From Sphingomonadaceae bacterium (GTDB taxonomy: Bacteria; Pseudomonadota; Alphaproteobacteria; Sphingomonadales; Sphingomonadaceae): DNA of 64,000 nucleotides. Both the position numbers and the translations under genes were made by a program. This document shows, piece after piece, positions 1 through 8,407 of the stretch (positions are counted from its first letter, which is position 1; every line of letters begins with the position of its first letter). The notes under the pieces were generated by a model. That model ran no database searches, was not told the DNA's origin, and saw only the letters and a list, made by a program, of their open reading frames with translations. The DNA is taken from assembly GCA_027533105.1 (NCBI GenBank), contig JAPZTW010000001.1, positions 231,365 to 295,364 on the forward strand, read 5' to 3'.

Positions 1-2
1 CT

Positions 3-218
3 GCCCTGCCGCTGGGGCTGGTGCTGGGAATGGCGCTGTCGCGCTATATCGCCAGCAGCTTTTCATCGGATATGTTCATGATCCCCGCCGCCGTCAGCGC
101 GCGCACCCTGGCCGAGGGCGTGCTGGTGGTGGCGGTGGCAGCGGCGGCCACCGCCGTGCTGGTGCGGCGCAGCGCCGACCGGCTCGACCTGGTCCGCGCG
201 CTCAAGACCCGGGAGTGA
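3..218 (+). CDS. ABC transporter permease, C-terminal end (partial)
   Basis: The window opens inside a gene; 71 codons and a TGA stop remain. The fragment has two hydrophobic stretches (about residues 1-15 and 34-52) separated by a short polar loop, and it ends in a basic tail with the pattern DLVRALKTRE. That tail is typical of the last transmembrane segment of FtsX/MacB-type permeases. The HlyD-type adaptor starts 2 bases after the stop, an order common in ABC exporters of the MacAB or DevBCA kind, so the two are probably cotranscribed. The ATP-binding subunit would lie to the left of the window. The substrate cannot be judged from this piece. Confidence 0.7.
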   Translation, partial: ALPLGLVLGMALSRYIASSFSSDMFMIPAAVSARTLAEGVLVVAVAAAATAVLVRRSADRLDLVRALKTRE

Positions 219-220
219 CC

Positions 221-1426
221 ATGACCAAGCCAACCTTCACCGGACCACGCCTGCTGATCGGGCTGATCGTCATCGCCCTGGCGCTGGCCGGCTGGTTCAT
301 GCTGCGCAAGCCCGCGCTCGAGGTAGAGACCGCGCTGGTCCATCGCGGCCCGATGGCGGTCACGGTCGATGACCTGGGCGAAACCCGGGTCAGCGACCTC
401 TTCACCGTCTATGCCCCGGTAACGGGCGAGCTGCTGCGCCTGCCGCATAAGCCCGGCACCGCCGTGGCCGCGGGCGAGGTCGTGGCGCTGATCCAGCCGA
501 TCCAGCCCGCCCCGGTCGATCGCCGTGCCTATGCCGAAACGCTTGACCGGATCGAGGCGCTGCGCGCCGACCTCGCCGCCGCCCGGGCCGGGGTGCAGGA
601 GGCGCAGGTCACCGAGCAGCTGGCCCGCACCACGCTGCAACGGATCGAGGCGCTGCAGGCGCGCGGCTTTGTCTCGCGCGCGCAATACGATGCCGCGCGC
701 AGCGAGCGGGACCGCGCCCGCGCCGCGACCCGCGCCGCCACCCAGGCTGCCGATGCCGCGCTGCACGCCCTGCGCGCGGCCGAAACGGGCCTGCGCACCG
801 GCAGCGGGGCACCACCGGCCGGTCAGGCGATCGAAGTGCGCGCGCCCAGCGCGGGCGTGGTCCTGAGCCAGCTGCATGAAAGCGGTGGCCCGGTTGCCGC
901 CAGCACGCCCTTGCTCGAGCTGGGCGATCCGGCCCGGCTTGAGGTGGTCGCCGAAATGCTCAGCGCCGATGCCGTCAAGGTTGTACGCGGTGCCGCGGTC
1001 GAAATCACCGCCTGGGGCGGCGAACAGCCGCTGCCGGGCAAGGTCCGGCTGGTCGAGCCGCTGGGCTTTCGCAAGATCTCGGCCCTGGGGGTCGAGGAAC
1101 AACGGGTCCGGGTCATCATCGACCTGACCGGGCCGCGCGAGCGCTGGCAACGACTCGGCCATGGCTACCGCGTGGGCGTGAAGATAGCGCAGTGGAGCGG
1201 CGGCAATGTGCTGCAGGTGCCGATTGGCGCGCTATTTCGCGATGGCACCGGCTGGGCCGCCTTTATCGTGGACAGCGATAGCCGGGCCCGCCGCATCGCC
1301 GTTTCGGTCGGGCAGATGAACGAAGAGACCGCCCAAATCCTTGGCGAGCTTGACGAAGGACAGGCGGTTATCGTCCATCCCGGCGAAAAGGTCCGCGACG
1401 GGGTCCGCGTGACCGCCGCCGACTGA
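221..1426 (+). CDS. HlyD-family periplasmic adaptor (membrane fusion protein)
   Basis: The 401-residue protein would link an inner-membrane ABC exporter to the outer membrane. It has an N-terminal membrane anchor (about residues 10-28) and a first lipoyl half (about 60-92, with YAPVTGELL). An Ala/Arg/Glu-rich coiled-coil hairpin follows (about 105-195), then the second lipoyl half (about 208-240, with APSAGVVL) and beta-barrel domains. I take the ATG at 221 rather than the in-frame GTG at 215, because 221 follows the permease stop by 2 bases without overlap. No lipobox or duplicate domain is seen. The permease fragment upstream is the likely partner; the exported substrate is unknown. Confidence 0.85.
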   Translation: MTKPTFTGPRLLIGLIVIALALAGWFMLRKPALEVETALVHRGPMAVTVDDLGETRVSDLFTVYAPVTGELLRLPHKPGTAVAAGEVVALIQPIQPAPVDRRAYAETLDRIEALRADLAAARAGVQEAQVTEQLARTTLQRIEALQARGFVSRAQYDAARSERDRARAATRAATQAADAALHALRAAETGLRTGSGAPPAGQAIEVRAPSAGVVLSQLHESGGPVAASTPLLELGDPARLEVVAEMLSADAVKVVRGAAVEITAWGGEQPLPGKVRLVEPLGFRKISALGVEEQRVRVIIDLTGPRERWQRLGHGYRVGVKIAQWSGGNVLQVPIGALFRDGTGWAAFIVDSDSRARRIAVSVGQMNEETAQILGELDEGQAVIVHPGEKVRDGVRVTAAD

Positions 1427-1532
1427 ACCACCCTTGCGACAAACTTTGCCCGGGCGCGGGATTGACGCGCGCCCCGGCGCTGCGCATCCTGCATTGCAAA
1501 GAGAAACCGGTTTCGACGCAGGAGGGGATGGA

Positions 1533-3428
1533 ATGCGGCGCAAGGTAATGTTGGCGGCGGTGCTGCTGGGAACAACCGCGCTGATCGGCGGATGCGATCA
1601 GATCAAGCGAGCCGTGGGCGGCGGCGAAGTTGCGGTCACGGAAAGCGAATTTCCCGAAAAGGTGCTGTGGGGCGATACCCACCTTCATACCGCCAATTCG
1701 GTCGATGCCTTCGGCTTTGGCGTGCGCCTGGGGCCCGAAGAGGCGCTGCGCTTTGCCCGGGGCGAGGAAATCACCTCAACCACCGGGGTCAAGGCCAAGC
1801 TGTCGCGACCGCTCGATTTCCTCGTGATCACCGACCACGCCGAAGGGCTTGGCGCGACCAAGGCGCTTTATGACGCGCCCCGGATGCTGATCACCGATCC
1901 GACCATGCGCCGCTGGTACGACATGATGCACGAAGGACCGGAAGGTTCGCAGCGCGCCATGGCCGAGATCCTCGACGCGCGCGGGCGCAATGACCTGCCG
2001 GCAGCGATGATGGGCCAGGCCGATGCGGCGGAACGGACCAAGTCGGTCTGGAACAGCAGCATCGATACGGTGGAAGACTATAACGAGCCGGGCAAGTTTA
2101 CCGCCTTCTTCGGGTTCGAATACACGCTGATGCAGGGCGGCAATAACCTGCACCGCAACATCATCTTCCGCGACGGGCCGGACAAGGTTCGCACCGTCGT
2201 GCCGATCGATCCGACCTACAAGGCCACTCCGGACGAGATCTGGAACTACATGGAGGCTTACGAGAAATCGACCGGCGGGCGCGTGCTGGCGATCCCGCAC
2301 AACTCGAACCTGTCGAACGGCCTGATGTTCGAACTGACCCAGCCCGGCGGCGGGCCGATGACGGCTGAATATGCCAAGCGCCGGGCGCGGCTGGAACCGG
2401 TGGTGGAAATCACCCAGATCAAGGGCGACAGCGAGGCACACCCCTTCCTGTCACCCAATGACGAATTCGCCGGGTTCGGCGTGGCCGGCTGGGAGATCAG
2501 CAACCTTCTGGGCAACCAGCCCAAGACGCAGAACATGTTCGCCGGCGAATATGTCCGCGAAGCGCTGAAGCGGGGCCTGCTGCTGGAAGCGCAGATGGGC
2601 GTGAACCCCTACAAGTTCGGCCTAATCGGCTCGACCGACAGCCACACCGCCCTGTCGACGGCTGACGAGGACCAGTTCTTCGGCAAGCACAGCGGCAACG
2701 AACCCAATCCGGCGCGCGTTATGCAGGGCCAGAACCTGGGCACGCGGCAGGGCCGGTTCGGCTGGCATTACCTGGCCAGCGGCTATGCCGCCGTATGGGC
2801 CAAGGCCAATACCCGCGCCGCGATCTTCGATGCCATGCAGCGGCGCGAGGTCTATGCCAGCACCGGCCCGCGGATGACCGTGCGCTTCTTCGGCGGCTGG
2901 GATTTCAAGGCCGATGACCTGAAGGGTGACTGGGTCCGTGCCGGGTACCAGCGCGGCGTGCCGATGGGCGGCGAACTCAAGCCGGGTGCCAAGGGCGCGC
3001 CCAGCTTCATCGTGTCCGCGCTGAAGGATCCGATCGGGGCCAACCTCGACCGCGTGCAGGTAGTCAAGGGCTGGGTCGACAAGAACGGCAAGGCCCAGGA
3101 AAAGGTCTTCGACGTGGTCTGGAGCGACGCCGCCAAGCGCAAGCCAGTGGGCGGCAAGCTCCCAGCGGTGGGCGATACCGTCGATGTGGCGACGGCCAGC
3201 TACAAGAACACCATCGGCGCGGCGACGCTCAACACGGTCTGGACCGATCCGGAATTCGATCCTTCGGTCCGCGCGTTCTATTACCTGCGGGTGCTGGAAA
3301 TCCCCACACCCAGCTGGCCGGCCTATGACGCGGTTCGCTTCAAGCTGAAGCTGCCGCCCGAAGTGCGGGTGAAGCAGCAGGAACGCGCCTATACCTCGCC
3401 GATCTGGTATTCGCCGACCAAGGCCTAG
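1533..3428 (+). CDS. DUF3604 family lipoprotein, PHP-like metal-dependent hydrolase
   Basis: The protein has 631 residues. The ATG at 1533 is chosen because a strong ribosome binding site (GGAGGGG, 1521-1527) precedes it and a lipoprotein signal (basic start, hydrophobic core, Cys near residue 21 after LIGG) follows; an upstream in-frame start lacks both. The mature part begins with GDTHLHTANSVDA, a His-x-His metal motif like that of PHP phosphoesterases, and later shows ITDHAEG, PHNSNLSNG and GSTDSHTALS, all His/Asp-rich. DUF3604 has no settled biochemical role that I know of. A foldase-like protein and a HupE-like membrane protein follow at 9 and -4 bases, suggesting one envelope unit in which this is the exported metalloenzyme. 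Confidence 0.85.
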   Translation: MRRKVMLAAVLLGTTALIGGCDQIKRAVGGGEVAVTESEFPEKVLWGDTHLHTANSVDAFGFGVRLGPEEALRFARGEEITSTTGVKAKLSRPLDFLVITDHAEGLGATKALYDAPRMLITDPTMRRWYDMMHEGPEGSQRAMAEILDARGRNDLPAAMMGQADAAERTKSVWNSSIDTVEDYNEPGKFTAFFGFEYTLMQGGNNLHRNIIFRDGPDKVRTVVPIDPTYKATPDEIWNYMEAYEKSTGGRVLAIPHNSNLSNGLMFELTQPGGGPMTAEYAKRRARLEPVVEITQIKGDSEAHPFLSPNDEFAGFGVAGWEISNLLGNQPKTQNMFAGEYVREALKRGLLLEAQMGVNPYKFGLIGSTDSHTALSTADEDQFFGKHSGNEPNPARVMQGQNLGTRQGRFGWHYLASGYAAVWAKANTRAAIFDAMQRREVYASTGPRMTVRFFGGWDFKADDLKGDWVRAGYQRGVPMGGELKPGAKGAPSFIVSALKDPIGANLDRVQVVKGWVDKNGKAQEKVFDVVWSDAAKRKPVGGKLPAVGDTVDVATASYKNTIGAATLNTVWTDPEFDPSVRAFYYLRVLEIPTPSWPAYDAVRFKLKLPPEVRVKQQERAYTSPIWYSPTKA

Positions 3429-3437
3429 GGAGTTTCG

Positions 3438-4274
3438 ATGAGCGGTTGGAAAGATCGCGCAGCCGGTTTGCTGCGCGAACCCCTGGTGCACTTCCTTGCG
3501 GCAGGGGCCCTGGTCTTTGTCGTGCTGTCGGGCCGCCCGCCCGATGCCGGTGAGCGGCGGATCGTGGTGGACGAGGCCGTCGTCACCGGGATCGTCAACC
3601 GCTATGTCCAGGCCTTCCGCCGTCCGCCGACCCCGGCCGAGCTCGACGGCCTGATCAGCGATCATGTCCGGACCGAGGTCTATTACCGCGAAGCCCTGCG
3701 CTTGGGCCTTGATCAGGATGACGAGGTGGTCCGCAAGCGGATGCGCAACAAGATGCTGGCGATCGCCGGGGCCGAGGCGGAAGCCGCTCAGCCCAGCGAT
3801 GCTGACCTGCAGGCGCTGCTGGACAAGGATCCGGCGCGCTATGCCCTGCCCCCGCGCTATACGCTCGAACAGCGCTACATCGGCGCGGACAATGCCGCCA
3901 ATCGCGCCCGGGCCGGTGCCGATGTGGCTGCACTCAACGCCGGGCGGACCGCCGGGCTGGCGCAGGAACCCTTGCCTTTGCCGGGCCGCTTCGTCGATGC
4001 CCCGGCCTTCGATCTGGCCACCCAGTTCGGCGATGATTTCGCCGCCGCCCTGGCCAAGGCTCCGGTGGGGCAATGGTTCGGCCCGGTTTCCTCCGGGTTC
4101 GGTCTGCACGTGATCAGGGTGGAACAGCGCGCCCAGCCCCCGCAACCGCGCCTCGCCGAGATCCGCCAGCGGCTGGAGAACGACTGGCGCGCCGCCGCCG
4201 TGCGCAAGGCCGAGGACGCGCATCTCAAGGAGCTGCTCGAAGGCTATGACGTGGTGATAGAGCGCCCGGAATGA
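3438..4274 (+). CDS. PpiC/SurA-like peptidyl-prolyl isomerase, membrane anchored
   Basis: This 278-residue protein has one N-terminal membrane segment (about residues 15-31) and a periplasmic body. The first half resembles the SurA/PrsA chaperone region (helical, with a VRTEVYYREALRLGL stretch). The C-terminal third resembles a parvulin domain, including WFGPVSSGFGLHVIRV, the usual end of the fold. The central parvulin part looks short, so isomerase activity is uncertain and a chaperone role is equally likely. It starts 9 bases after the DUF3604 lipoprotein gene and overlaps the next gene by 4 bases (ATGA), so it is probably a dedicated folding helper for the neighbouring exported proteins. 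That last point is inference. Confidence 0.75.
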   Translation: MSGWKDRAAGLLREPLVHFLAAGALVFVVLSGRPPDAGERRIVVDEAVVTGIVNRYVQAFRRPPTPAELDGLISDHVRTEVYYREALRLGLDQDDEVVRKRMRNKMLAIAGAEAEAAQPSDADLQALLDKDPARYALPPRYTLEQRYIGADNAANRARAGADVAALNAGRTAGLAQEPLPLPGRFVDAPAFDLATQFGDDFAAALAKAPVGQWFGPVSSGFGLHVIRVEQRAQPPQPRLAEIRQRLENDWRAAAVRKAEDAHLKELLEGYDVVIERPE

Positions 4275-5254
4275 TCGCGCTGGTCCGTCTTGCCCTGGCG
4301 CTGGTGCTGCTGGCTTTCGCCCTGCCCTCGCGGGCCGACGAGCTGCGGCCGGGCTATCTCGAGCTGACCCAGCAAAGCGCCGCCGAGTGGAAGCTGGTGT
4401 GGAAGGCCCCGATCCTGGGTGGCCTTGCCACCCGCGCCGCCCCCCTGCTGCCCGATTTCTGCAAGCTGGCGCTCGATACGCCGCGCCTCGCCGGCCCGGC
4501 CGTGGTCGCGACCGGGCGGGTTACCTGCACCCGCCCGCTCGATGGCGCGACCGTAGGGCTGGAGGGCATGGAACCCGGTTCGACCGACGCCCTGCTGCGC
4601 GTGGCCCCGCTCGGCCGCCCGGTCCAGACCGAACGCCTGACGCCCGGAAGCAGCACTTTCACCATCAGCGCCGTGCCCGATCGCTGGCAGGTGGCGCGAA
4701 CCTATTTCGTGATCGGGGTGGAACATATCGTCGCGGGTTTCGATCACCTGTTGTTCGTGGTCGCGCTGGTCCTGCTGCTGCAACGCGGCTGGTCGGTCGT
4801 GGCCGCCGCCTCGGCCTTTACCATCGCCCACTCGATTACCCTGGCGGGCACGACGCTGGGCCTGTTCGGCTTGCCCCAGGCCCCGGTAGAGGCAACGATT
4901 GCCTTGTCGATCGTGTTCCTGGCGGTCGAGATCGTCAAAGCGAAACCGGGCGAGCTGCGCCTGTCCGAACGATTGCCCTGGCTGGTCGCCTTCCTGTTCG
5001 GCCTGCTCCACGGCTTCGGTTTTGCCGGTGCCCTGCGCGAGATCGGCCTGCCCGAAACCGACGTGCCGATGGCGCTCCTGACCTTCAATCTCGGGGTCGA
5101 AGCAGGGCAATTGCTGATCATCGCCGTGGCGGTTGCGGTGCTGACCCTGCTGCGCCGCTTCGCGCCGCGCGCACTGCGTCCCGCTGTCCTTGCCAGCACC
5201 TATGCCATCGGCACCGTGGCCAGCTTCTGGTTCATCGAGCGGGTCTGGGCATGA
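4271..5254 (+). CDS. HupE/UreJ-like membrane protein with periplasmic N-terminal region
   Basis: The 327-residue protein has a signal peptide (about residues 1-22), a soluble region (about 23-140) and then six or seven hydrophobic segments. The membrane part contains GVEHIVAGFDHLLFV, FTIAHSITLAG and LLHGFGFAGAL, the His-rich helices typical of the HupE/UreJ family. Some members of that family are linked to nickel or cobalt handling for hydrogenase and urease; no hydrogenase or urease gene is in this window. It is translationally coupled by ATGA overlaps to the foldase gene before it and the acyltransferase after it. A metal supply role for the DUF3604 enzyme is possible but unproven. Confidence 0.75.
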   Translation: MIALVRLALALVLLAFALPSRADELRPGYLELTQQSAAEWKLVWKAPILGGLATRAAPLLPDFCKLALDTPRLAGPAVVATGRVTCTRPLDGATVGLEGMEPGSTDALLRVAPLGRPVQTERLTPGSSTFTISAVPDRWQVARTYFVIGVEHIVAGFDHLLFVVALVLLLQRGWSVVAAASAFTIAHSITLAGTTLGLFGLPQAPVEATIALSIVFLAVEIVKAKPGELRLSERLPWLVAFLFGLLHGFGFAGALREIGLPETDVPMALLTFNLGVEAGQLLIIAVAVAVLTLLRRFAPRALRPAVLASTYAIGTVASFWFIERVWA

Positions 5255-6228
5255 GCGCCCCGGCGCGGCTGGCCGGGCTCGACGCGCTGCGCGGGATCGC
5301 AGCGCTGCTGGTTGTCGGCCTGCACACCAATGCCGTGTTCGGCGGGCTGGCGCTGTTCGCGAAGGGCTACCTGGGGGTCGATTTCTTCCTGATCCTGTCA
5401 GGCTATCTGATGGCCCGGATCACCGAGCCGCGGATTGCCGCCGGGCTGACCCCGCAACGGTTCATCTTGGCGCGGTACAAGCGGTTCTGGGGCATGGTCG
5501 CGCTGGGATCGCTGATCGGCATTCCCTATCTCTGGATCCGCGCCGGGGGGGAATGGTGGCCCTTCCTGCCCGCGCTGATTGCCAACTTCGCCCTCTTGCC
5601 CTGGCCGGTCGCCAACCTGCTGTTCGCTTTGAACATCCCGGCCTGGACGATCTTTGCCGAACTGGTGGCCAATGGCGCGCACGTGGTCGCGCTGCGCCGC
5701 CTGTCCGATCGGGGCATCGCCGCGCTCACCCTGCTGCTGGGCGGCTTGACGGTGTGGGTCGCGATCAGCTGGGGCAACCTCGATGTCGGGGCGCGGCCGG
5801 GCCATGTCTGGGCGGCGATCCCGCGCGTGTTCTTCGCCTATTGCCTGGGGATCGCGCTGTGGCGCTGGCGAAAGGAACGGGCGCTGGTGCCGCTGCCCGC
5901 GCCGCTGGTCCTGCTCGCCCTGCCGCTCGCGATTGTCGGCAGCTGGTGGAGCGGCTGGCAGGCCTGGCATTTCGACATCGTCTTCGTCGCCCTGCTCTGC
6001 CCGCTGGTGATCTCGACCGCGACCCGGCTGACCCGCCAGACCTGGCTCGGCTGGCTATCGGCCGCTATCTCGTTCCCGCTCTTTGCCACGCACCTGCCGA
6101 TCCTCGAAGCCGTGCGCGAACTGGGCGGCGGCAAGGAACTGGCCGTGCCGCTGGCATTTGCCGTCGCCCTCGCAATCGTGTGGTGGACAAACCGCCGCGA
6201 TGCCCGCAAGGCTTTGGCCAAAGCTTGA
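5251..6228 (+). CDS. Acyltransferase 3 family membrane protein (OafA/YrhL type)
   Basis: The protein has 325 residues and about nine to ten hydrophobic segments. It starts with LDALRGIAALLVVGLHTN, the signature of the acyltransferase 3 family, whose conserved His acts in transfer of acyl groups to sugars or other envelope substrates. Next comes YLGVDFFLILSGYLM, also diagnostic. The ATG at 5251 overlaps the stop of the HupE-like gene (ATGA). The family acts in the inner membrane, usually modifying polysaccharides, so it fits an envelope-related operon, but no glycan gene is nearby and the acceptor is unknown. Confidence 0.85.
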   Translation: MSAPARLAGLDALRGIAALLVVGLHTNAVFGGLALFAKGYLGVDFFLILSGYLMARITEPRIAAGLTPQRFILARYKRFWGMVALGSLIGIPYLWIRAGGEWWPFLPALIANFALLPWPVANLLFALNIPAWTIFAELVANGAHVVALRRLSDRGIAALTLLLGGLTVWVAISWGNLDVGARPGHVWAAIPRVFFAYCLGIALWRWRKERALVPLPAPLVLLALPLAIVGSWWSGWQAWHFDIVFVALLCPLVISTATRLTRQTWLGWLSAAISFPLFATHLPILEAVRELGGGKELAVPLAFAVALAIVWWTNRRDARKALAKA

Positions 6229-6239
6229 AGGAGACCCCG

Positions 6240-7046
6240 ATGGAACCCGCCGTCCTGCTCGACATCGACGACACCGGCATTGCCACGATCACGCTCAACC
6301 GGCCCGAGATGCGCAATCCGATCTCCGGTGACGACGTGGTAGACGGTCTGTGTGACACCTTGGTAGCGCTTGAGTGCAATCCGAAGGTGCGCGTGGCTAT
6401 CCTGACCGGCGCCGGAAAGGCCTTCTCATCGGGTGGGGACATCAACGCGATGAAGCCCGGCGGCGGCGGTCTCAACGCCGGGTTTCCGGCCGGAACGCGC
6501 GGTAACTACAAGCGCGGCATCCAGCGCCTGCCCCTGGCTTTCGCCGCGCTGGAAGTCCCCGTAATCGCCGCGGTCAACGGCCCGGCCATCGGTGCGGGGC
6601 TCGATCTTGCCTGCATGAGCGATCTGAGGATTGCGGGTGAAAGCGCTAAATTTGCTGAAAGTTTTGTCAAACTCGGGATCATTCCCGGTGATGGCGGTGC
6701 ATGGCTGCTCCAGCGCGTGATCGGCTTTGCCAAGGCGGCCGAGATGACGCTGACCGGCGATATCATCGATGCCCAGGAAGCCCTTGCCTGCGGCCTCGTT
6801 TCGCGCGTCGTCCCCGATGCCGAACTGCTCGACGCCGCCCGCGCCCTCGCCGCCAAGATCGCCGCAAATCCGCCCCATGCGGTCCGGATGACCAAGCGCC
6901 TGCTGTGGGAAGCCCGCCGCGCCGACCTCGCCACGGTGCTCGAAATGTCAGCCGCGATGCAGGCCGTTGCCCATGCGACTGGCGACCACGAGGAAGCCGT
7001 CAACGCCTTCCTTGAAAAGCGCAAGCCGGTCTTCAAGGGCGACTGA
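6240..7046 (+). CDS. Enoyl-CoA hydratase/isomerase family protein
   Basis: This is a 268-residue crotonase-fold protein, the usual length of the family. The first oxyanion-hole strand is seen as FSSGGDINAM (about residues 62-71) and the second as AVNGPAIGAGLDLA; LGIIPGDGGAWLLQRVIG and a C-terminal helical region follow. A Gly or Asp sits where many hydratases carry their catalytic Glu, so hydratase, isomerase or another crotonase activity cannot be separated by eye. An AAGGAG ribosome binding site lies 7 bases upstream of the ATG at 6240. It follows the acyltransferase by 11 bases and may be cotranscribed with it, but a role in fatty or aromatic acyl-CoA breakdown is more likely than an envelope role. 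Confidence 0.85.
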   Translation: MEPAVLLDIDDTGIATITLNRPEMRNPISGDDVVDGLCDTLVALECNPKVRVAILTGAGKAFSSGGDINAMKPGGGGLNAGFPAGTRGNYKRGIQRLPLAFAALEVPVIAAVNGPAIGAGLDLACMSDLRIAGESAKFAESFVKLGIIPGDGGAWLLQRVIGFAKAAEMTLTGDIIDAQEALACGLVSRVVPDAELLDAARALAAKIAANPPHAVRMTKRLLWEARRADLATVLEMSAAMQAVAHATGDHEEAVNAFLEKRKPVFKGD

Positions 7047-7076
7047 TTCACAGGCAATGTGACAAGAGCCTATCGC

Positions 7077-7094
7077 ATCACATTACGATGTGAT
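7077..7094. promoter_or_regulatory. Perfect palindrome before the HTH-RibB gene, likely operator
   Basis: ATCACAT and ATGTGAT (7-base arms) flank TACG. Outer bases TCGC (7073-7076) and GCGA (7097-7100) extend the symmetry with a 2-base slip. A further half-site ATGTGAC lies near 7057. The palindrome ends 11 bases before the ATG at 7106, where a bound protein would block initiation. The gene it precedes starts with an XRE-like HTH, so self-control is the natural guess. Confidence 0.5.
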
Positions 7095-7105
7095 AAGCGA
7101 GTCGC

Positions 7106-8407
7106 ATGTCTGAAAATCTCATTGAACGCGTTCGCAAGCTGATCAACGATGGCGGGATGTCGCGCGCCGGGCTGGCCCGGGCGGCGGGGCTGCACGCCAA
7201 CACCTTGCGGGACTGCACCGAGCCTGACTGGAACCCCACGGCCGAAACCCTGCGCAAGCTGGAACGGTTCCTGTGGGACAGCGATGACGAGCCGGTGCTG
7301 GTCTCGATCGAGGAGATCATCGAGGAAGCCCGCAACGGCCGGATGTTCATCCTGGTCGATGACGAGGACCGCGAGAACGAAGGCGATCTGGTCATCCCCG
7401 CGCAGATGGCGACGCCCGACGCGATCAACTTCATGGCCACCCACGGCCGCGGCCTAGTCTGCCTGACGCTGACCCGCGAGCGGACCGAGCACCTTGGCCT
7501 CGAGCTGATGAGCCGCAACAATGGCACCCGGCACGAGACCGCCTTTACCGTCTCGATCGAGGCGCGGGAGGGGGTGACGACCGGGATCTCCGCCGGGGAC
7601 CGCGCCCGCACCATCGCCGTGGCGATCGATGCCAGCAAGGGGCGGCAGGACATCGTGACGCCCGGCCACGTCTTCCCGCTGATCGCCCGCGATGGCGGGG
7701 TGCTGGTCCGCGCCGGCCATACCGAAGCCTCGGTCGATATCTCGCGCCTCGCTGGCCTCAACCCCTCGGGCGTGATCTGCGAGATCATGAACGAGGACGG
7801 GACCATGGCGCGCATGGACGACCTGATCCCCTTCGCGCGCAAGCACGGCCTCAAGATGGGCACGATCCGCGACCTGATCGCCTATCGCCGCAAGCACGAC
7901 CACCTGGTCGAAAAGCGCGCGGAACTGCGCTTCATCAGCCGTTGGGGCGGCGACTGGACCGGCTATACCTTCTTCAACAAGGCCACCGGCGACGAGACGC
8001 TGGCCCTGGTCAAGGGCCACATCACCCGCGACAAGCCGACCCTGGTGCGGATGCACACGATGAGCTTCTTCGTCGACGTGTTCGGCGAACTGAACGAGCG
8101 CACCGGGCTGCTCTCGCGCTCGATGGAAATGATCGCCGAAGAAGGCACCGGCGTGCTGGTGCTAATCAACAAGCGGATGCCGGGGATCGTCTCGCGCTTC
8201 ATCGAACTGCGCCAACAGGGCAAGGGTGCGGGCACCCCCGAGGTGGAGCAGCTGCGCGACTACGGCGTCGGCGCGCAAATCCTTGCGGAATTGGGCGTGC
8301 ATGACATGATCCTGCTCACCAATACCCACCACACCCTTGCCGGGCTCGAAGGCTATGGCCTTTCGATTGTCGGGGAACGGGCAATCACCGGAACCCGGGG
8401 CGAATAA
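7106..8407 (+). CDS. ribB: HTH domain fused to 3,4-dihydroxy-2-butanone 4-phosphate synthase and inactive GTP cyclohydrolase II-like domain
   Basis: The protein has 433 residues in three parts. Residues about 1-58 form an XRE-like helix-turn-helix ([19 protein letters not shown], then a [13 protein letters not shown] helix). Residues about 66-270 are RibB, which makes the four-carbon unit of riboflavin from ribulose 5-phosphate; the acidic signature [10 protein letters not shown] and [10 protein letters not shown] are intact. The remainder is a GTP cyclohydrolase II fold that keeps [11 protein letters not shown] and LLTNT but has no Cys at all, so the three zinc ligands of RibA are missing and it should be inactive, as in the RibBX variant known from Proteobacteria. 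A separate ribA must exist elsewhere. It overlaps ribH by one base. Confidence 0.9.
   Translation: MSENLIERVRKLINDGGMSRAGLARAAGLHANTLRDCTEPDWNPTAETLRKLERFLWDSDDEPVLVSIEEIIEEARNGRMFILVDDEDRENEGDLVIPAQMATPDAINFMATHGRGLVCLTLTRERTEHLGLELMSRNNGTRHETAFTVSIEAREGVTTGISAGDRARTIAVAIDASKGRQDIVTPGHVFPLIARDGGVLVRAGHTEASVDISRLAGLNPSGVICEIMNEDGTMARMDDLIPFARKHGLKMGTIRDLIAYRRKHDHLVEKRAELRFISRWGGDWTGYTFFNKATGDETLALVKGHITRDKPTLVRMHTMSFFVDVFGELNERTGLLSRSMEMIAEEGTGVLVLINKRMPGIVSRFIELRQQGKGAGTPEVEQLRDYGVGAQILAELGVHDMILLTNTHHTLAGLEGYGLSIVGERAITGTRGE

Noticed and set aside
44..1162. Long open frame on the minus strand opposite the HlyD gene
   Set aside because: It is a shadow frame typical of GC-rich DNA: no family motif, poor start, and the plus strand gene explains the codon pattern. 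The same holds for long frames opposite ispA, carB, purL, ilvB, aldehyde dehydrogenase and plsX.
1449..1476. Terminator after the HlyD gene
   Set aside because: The GC-rich repeat is imperfect and has no T-run; the DUF3604 gene may or may not be read from the upstream promoter.
7077..7094. CRP/FNR binding site
   Set aside because: CRP sites read TGTGA-n6-TCACA. Here the order is reversed (ATCACAT then ATGTGAT), so the palindrome is a different type.
7106..7280. HTH region as a separate small regulator gene
   Set aside because: There is no stop codon or ribosome binding site between it and RibB; the frame is continuous, and no ATG with good spacing lies before the RibB part.
7930..8407. Active GTP cyclohydrolase II (ribA)
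   Set aside because: The domain has no Cys residues, so the zinc site is missing.
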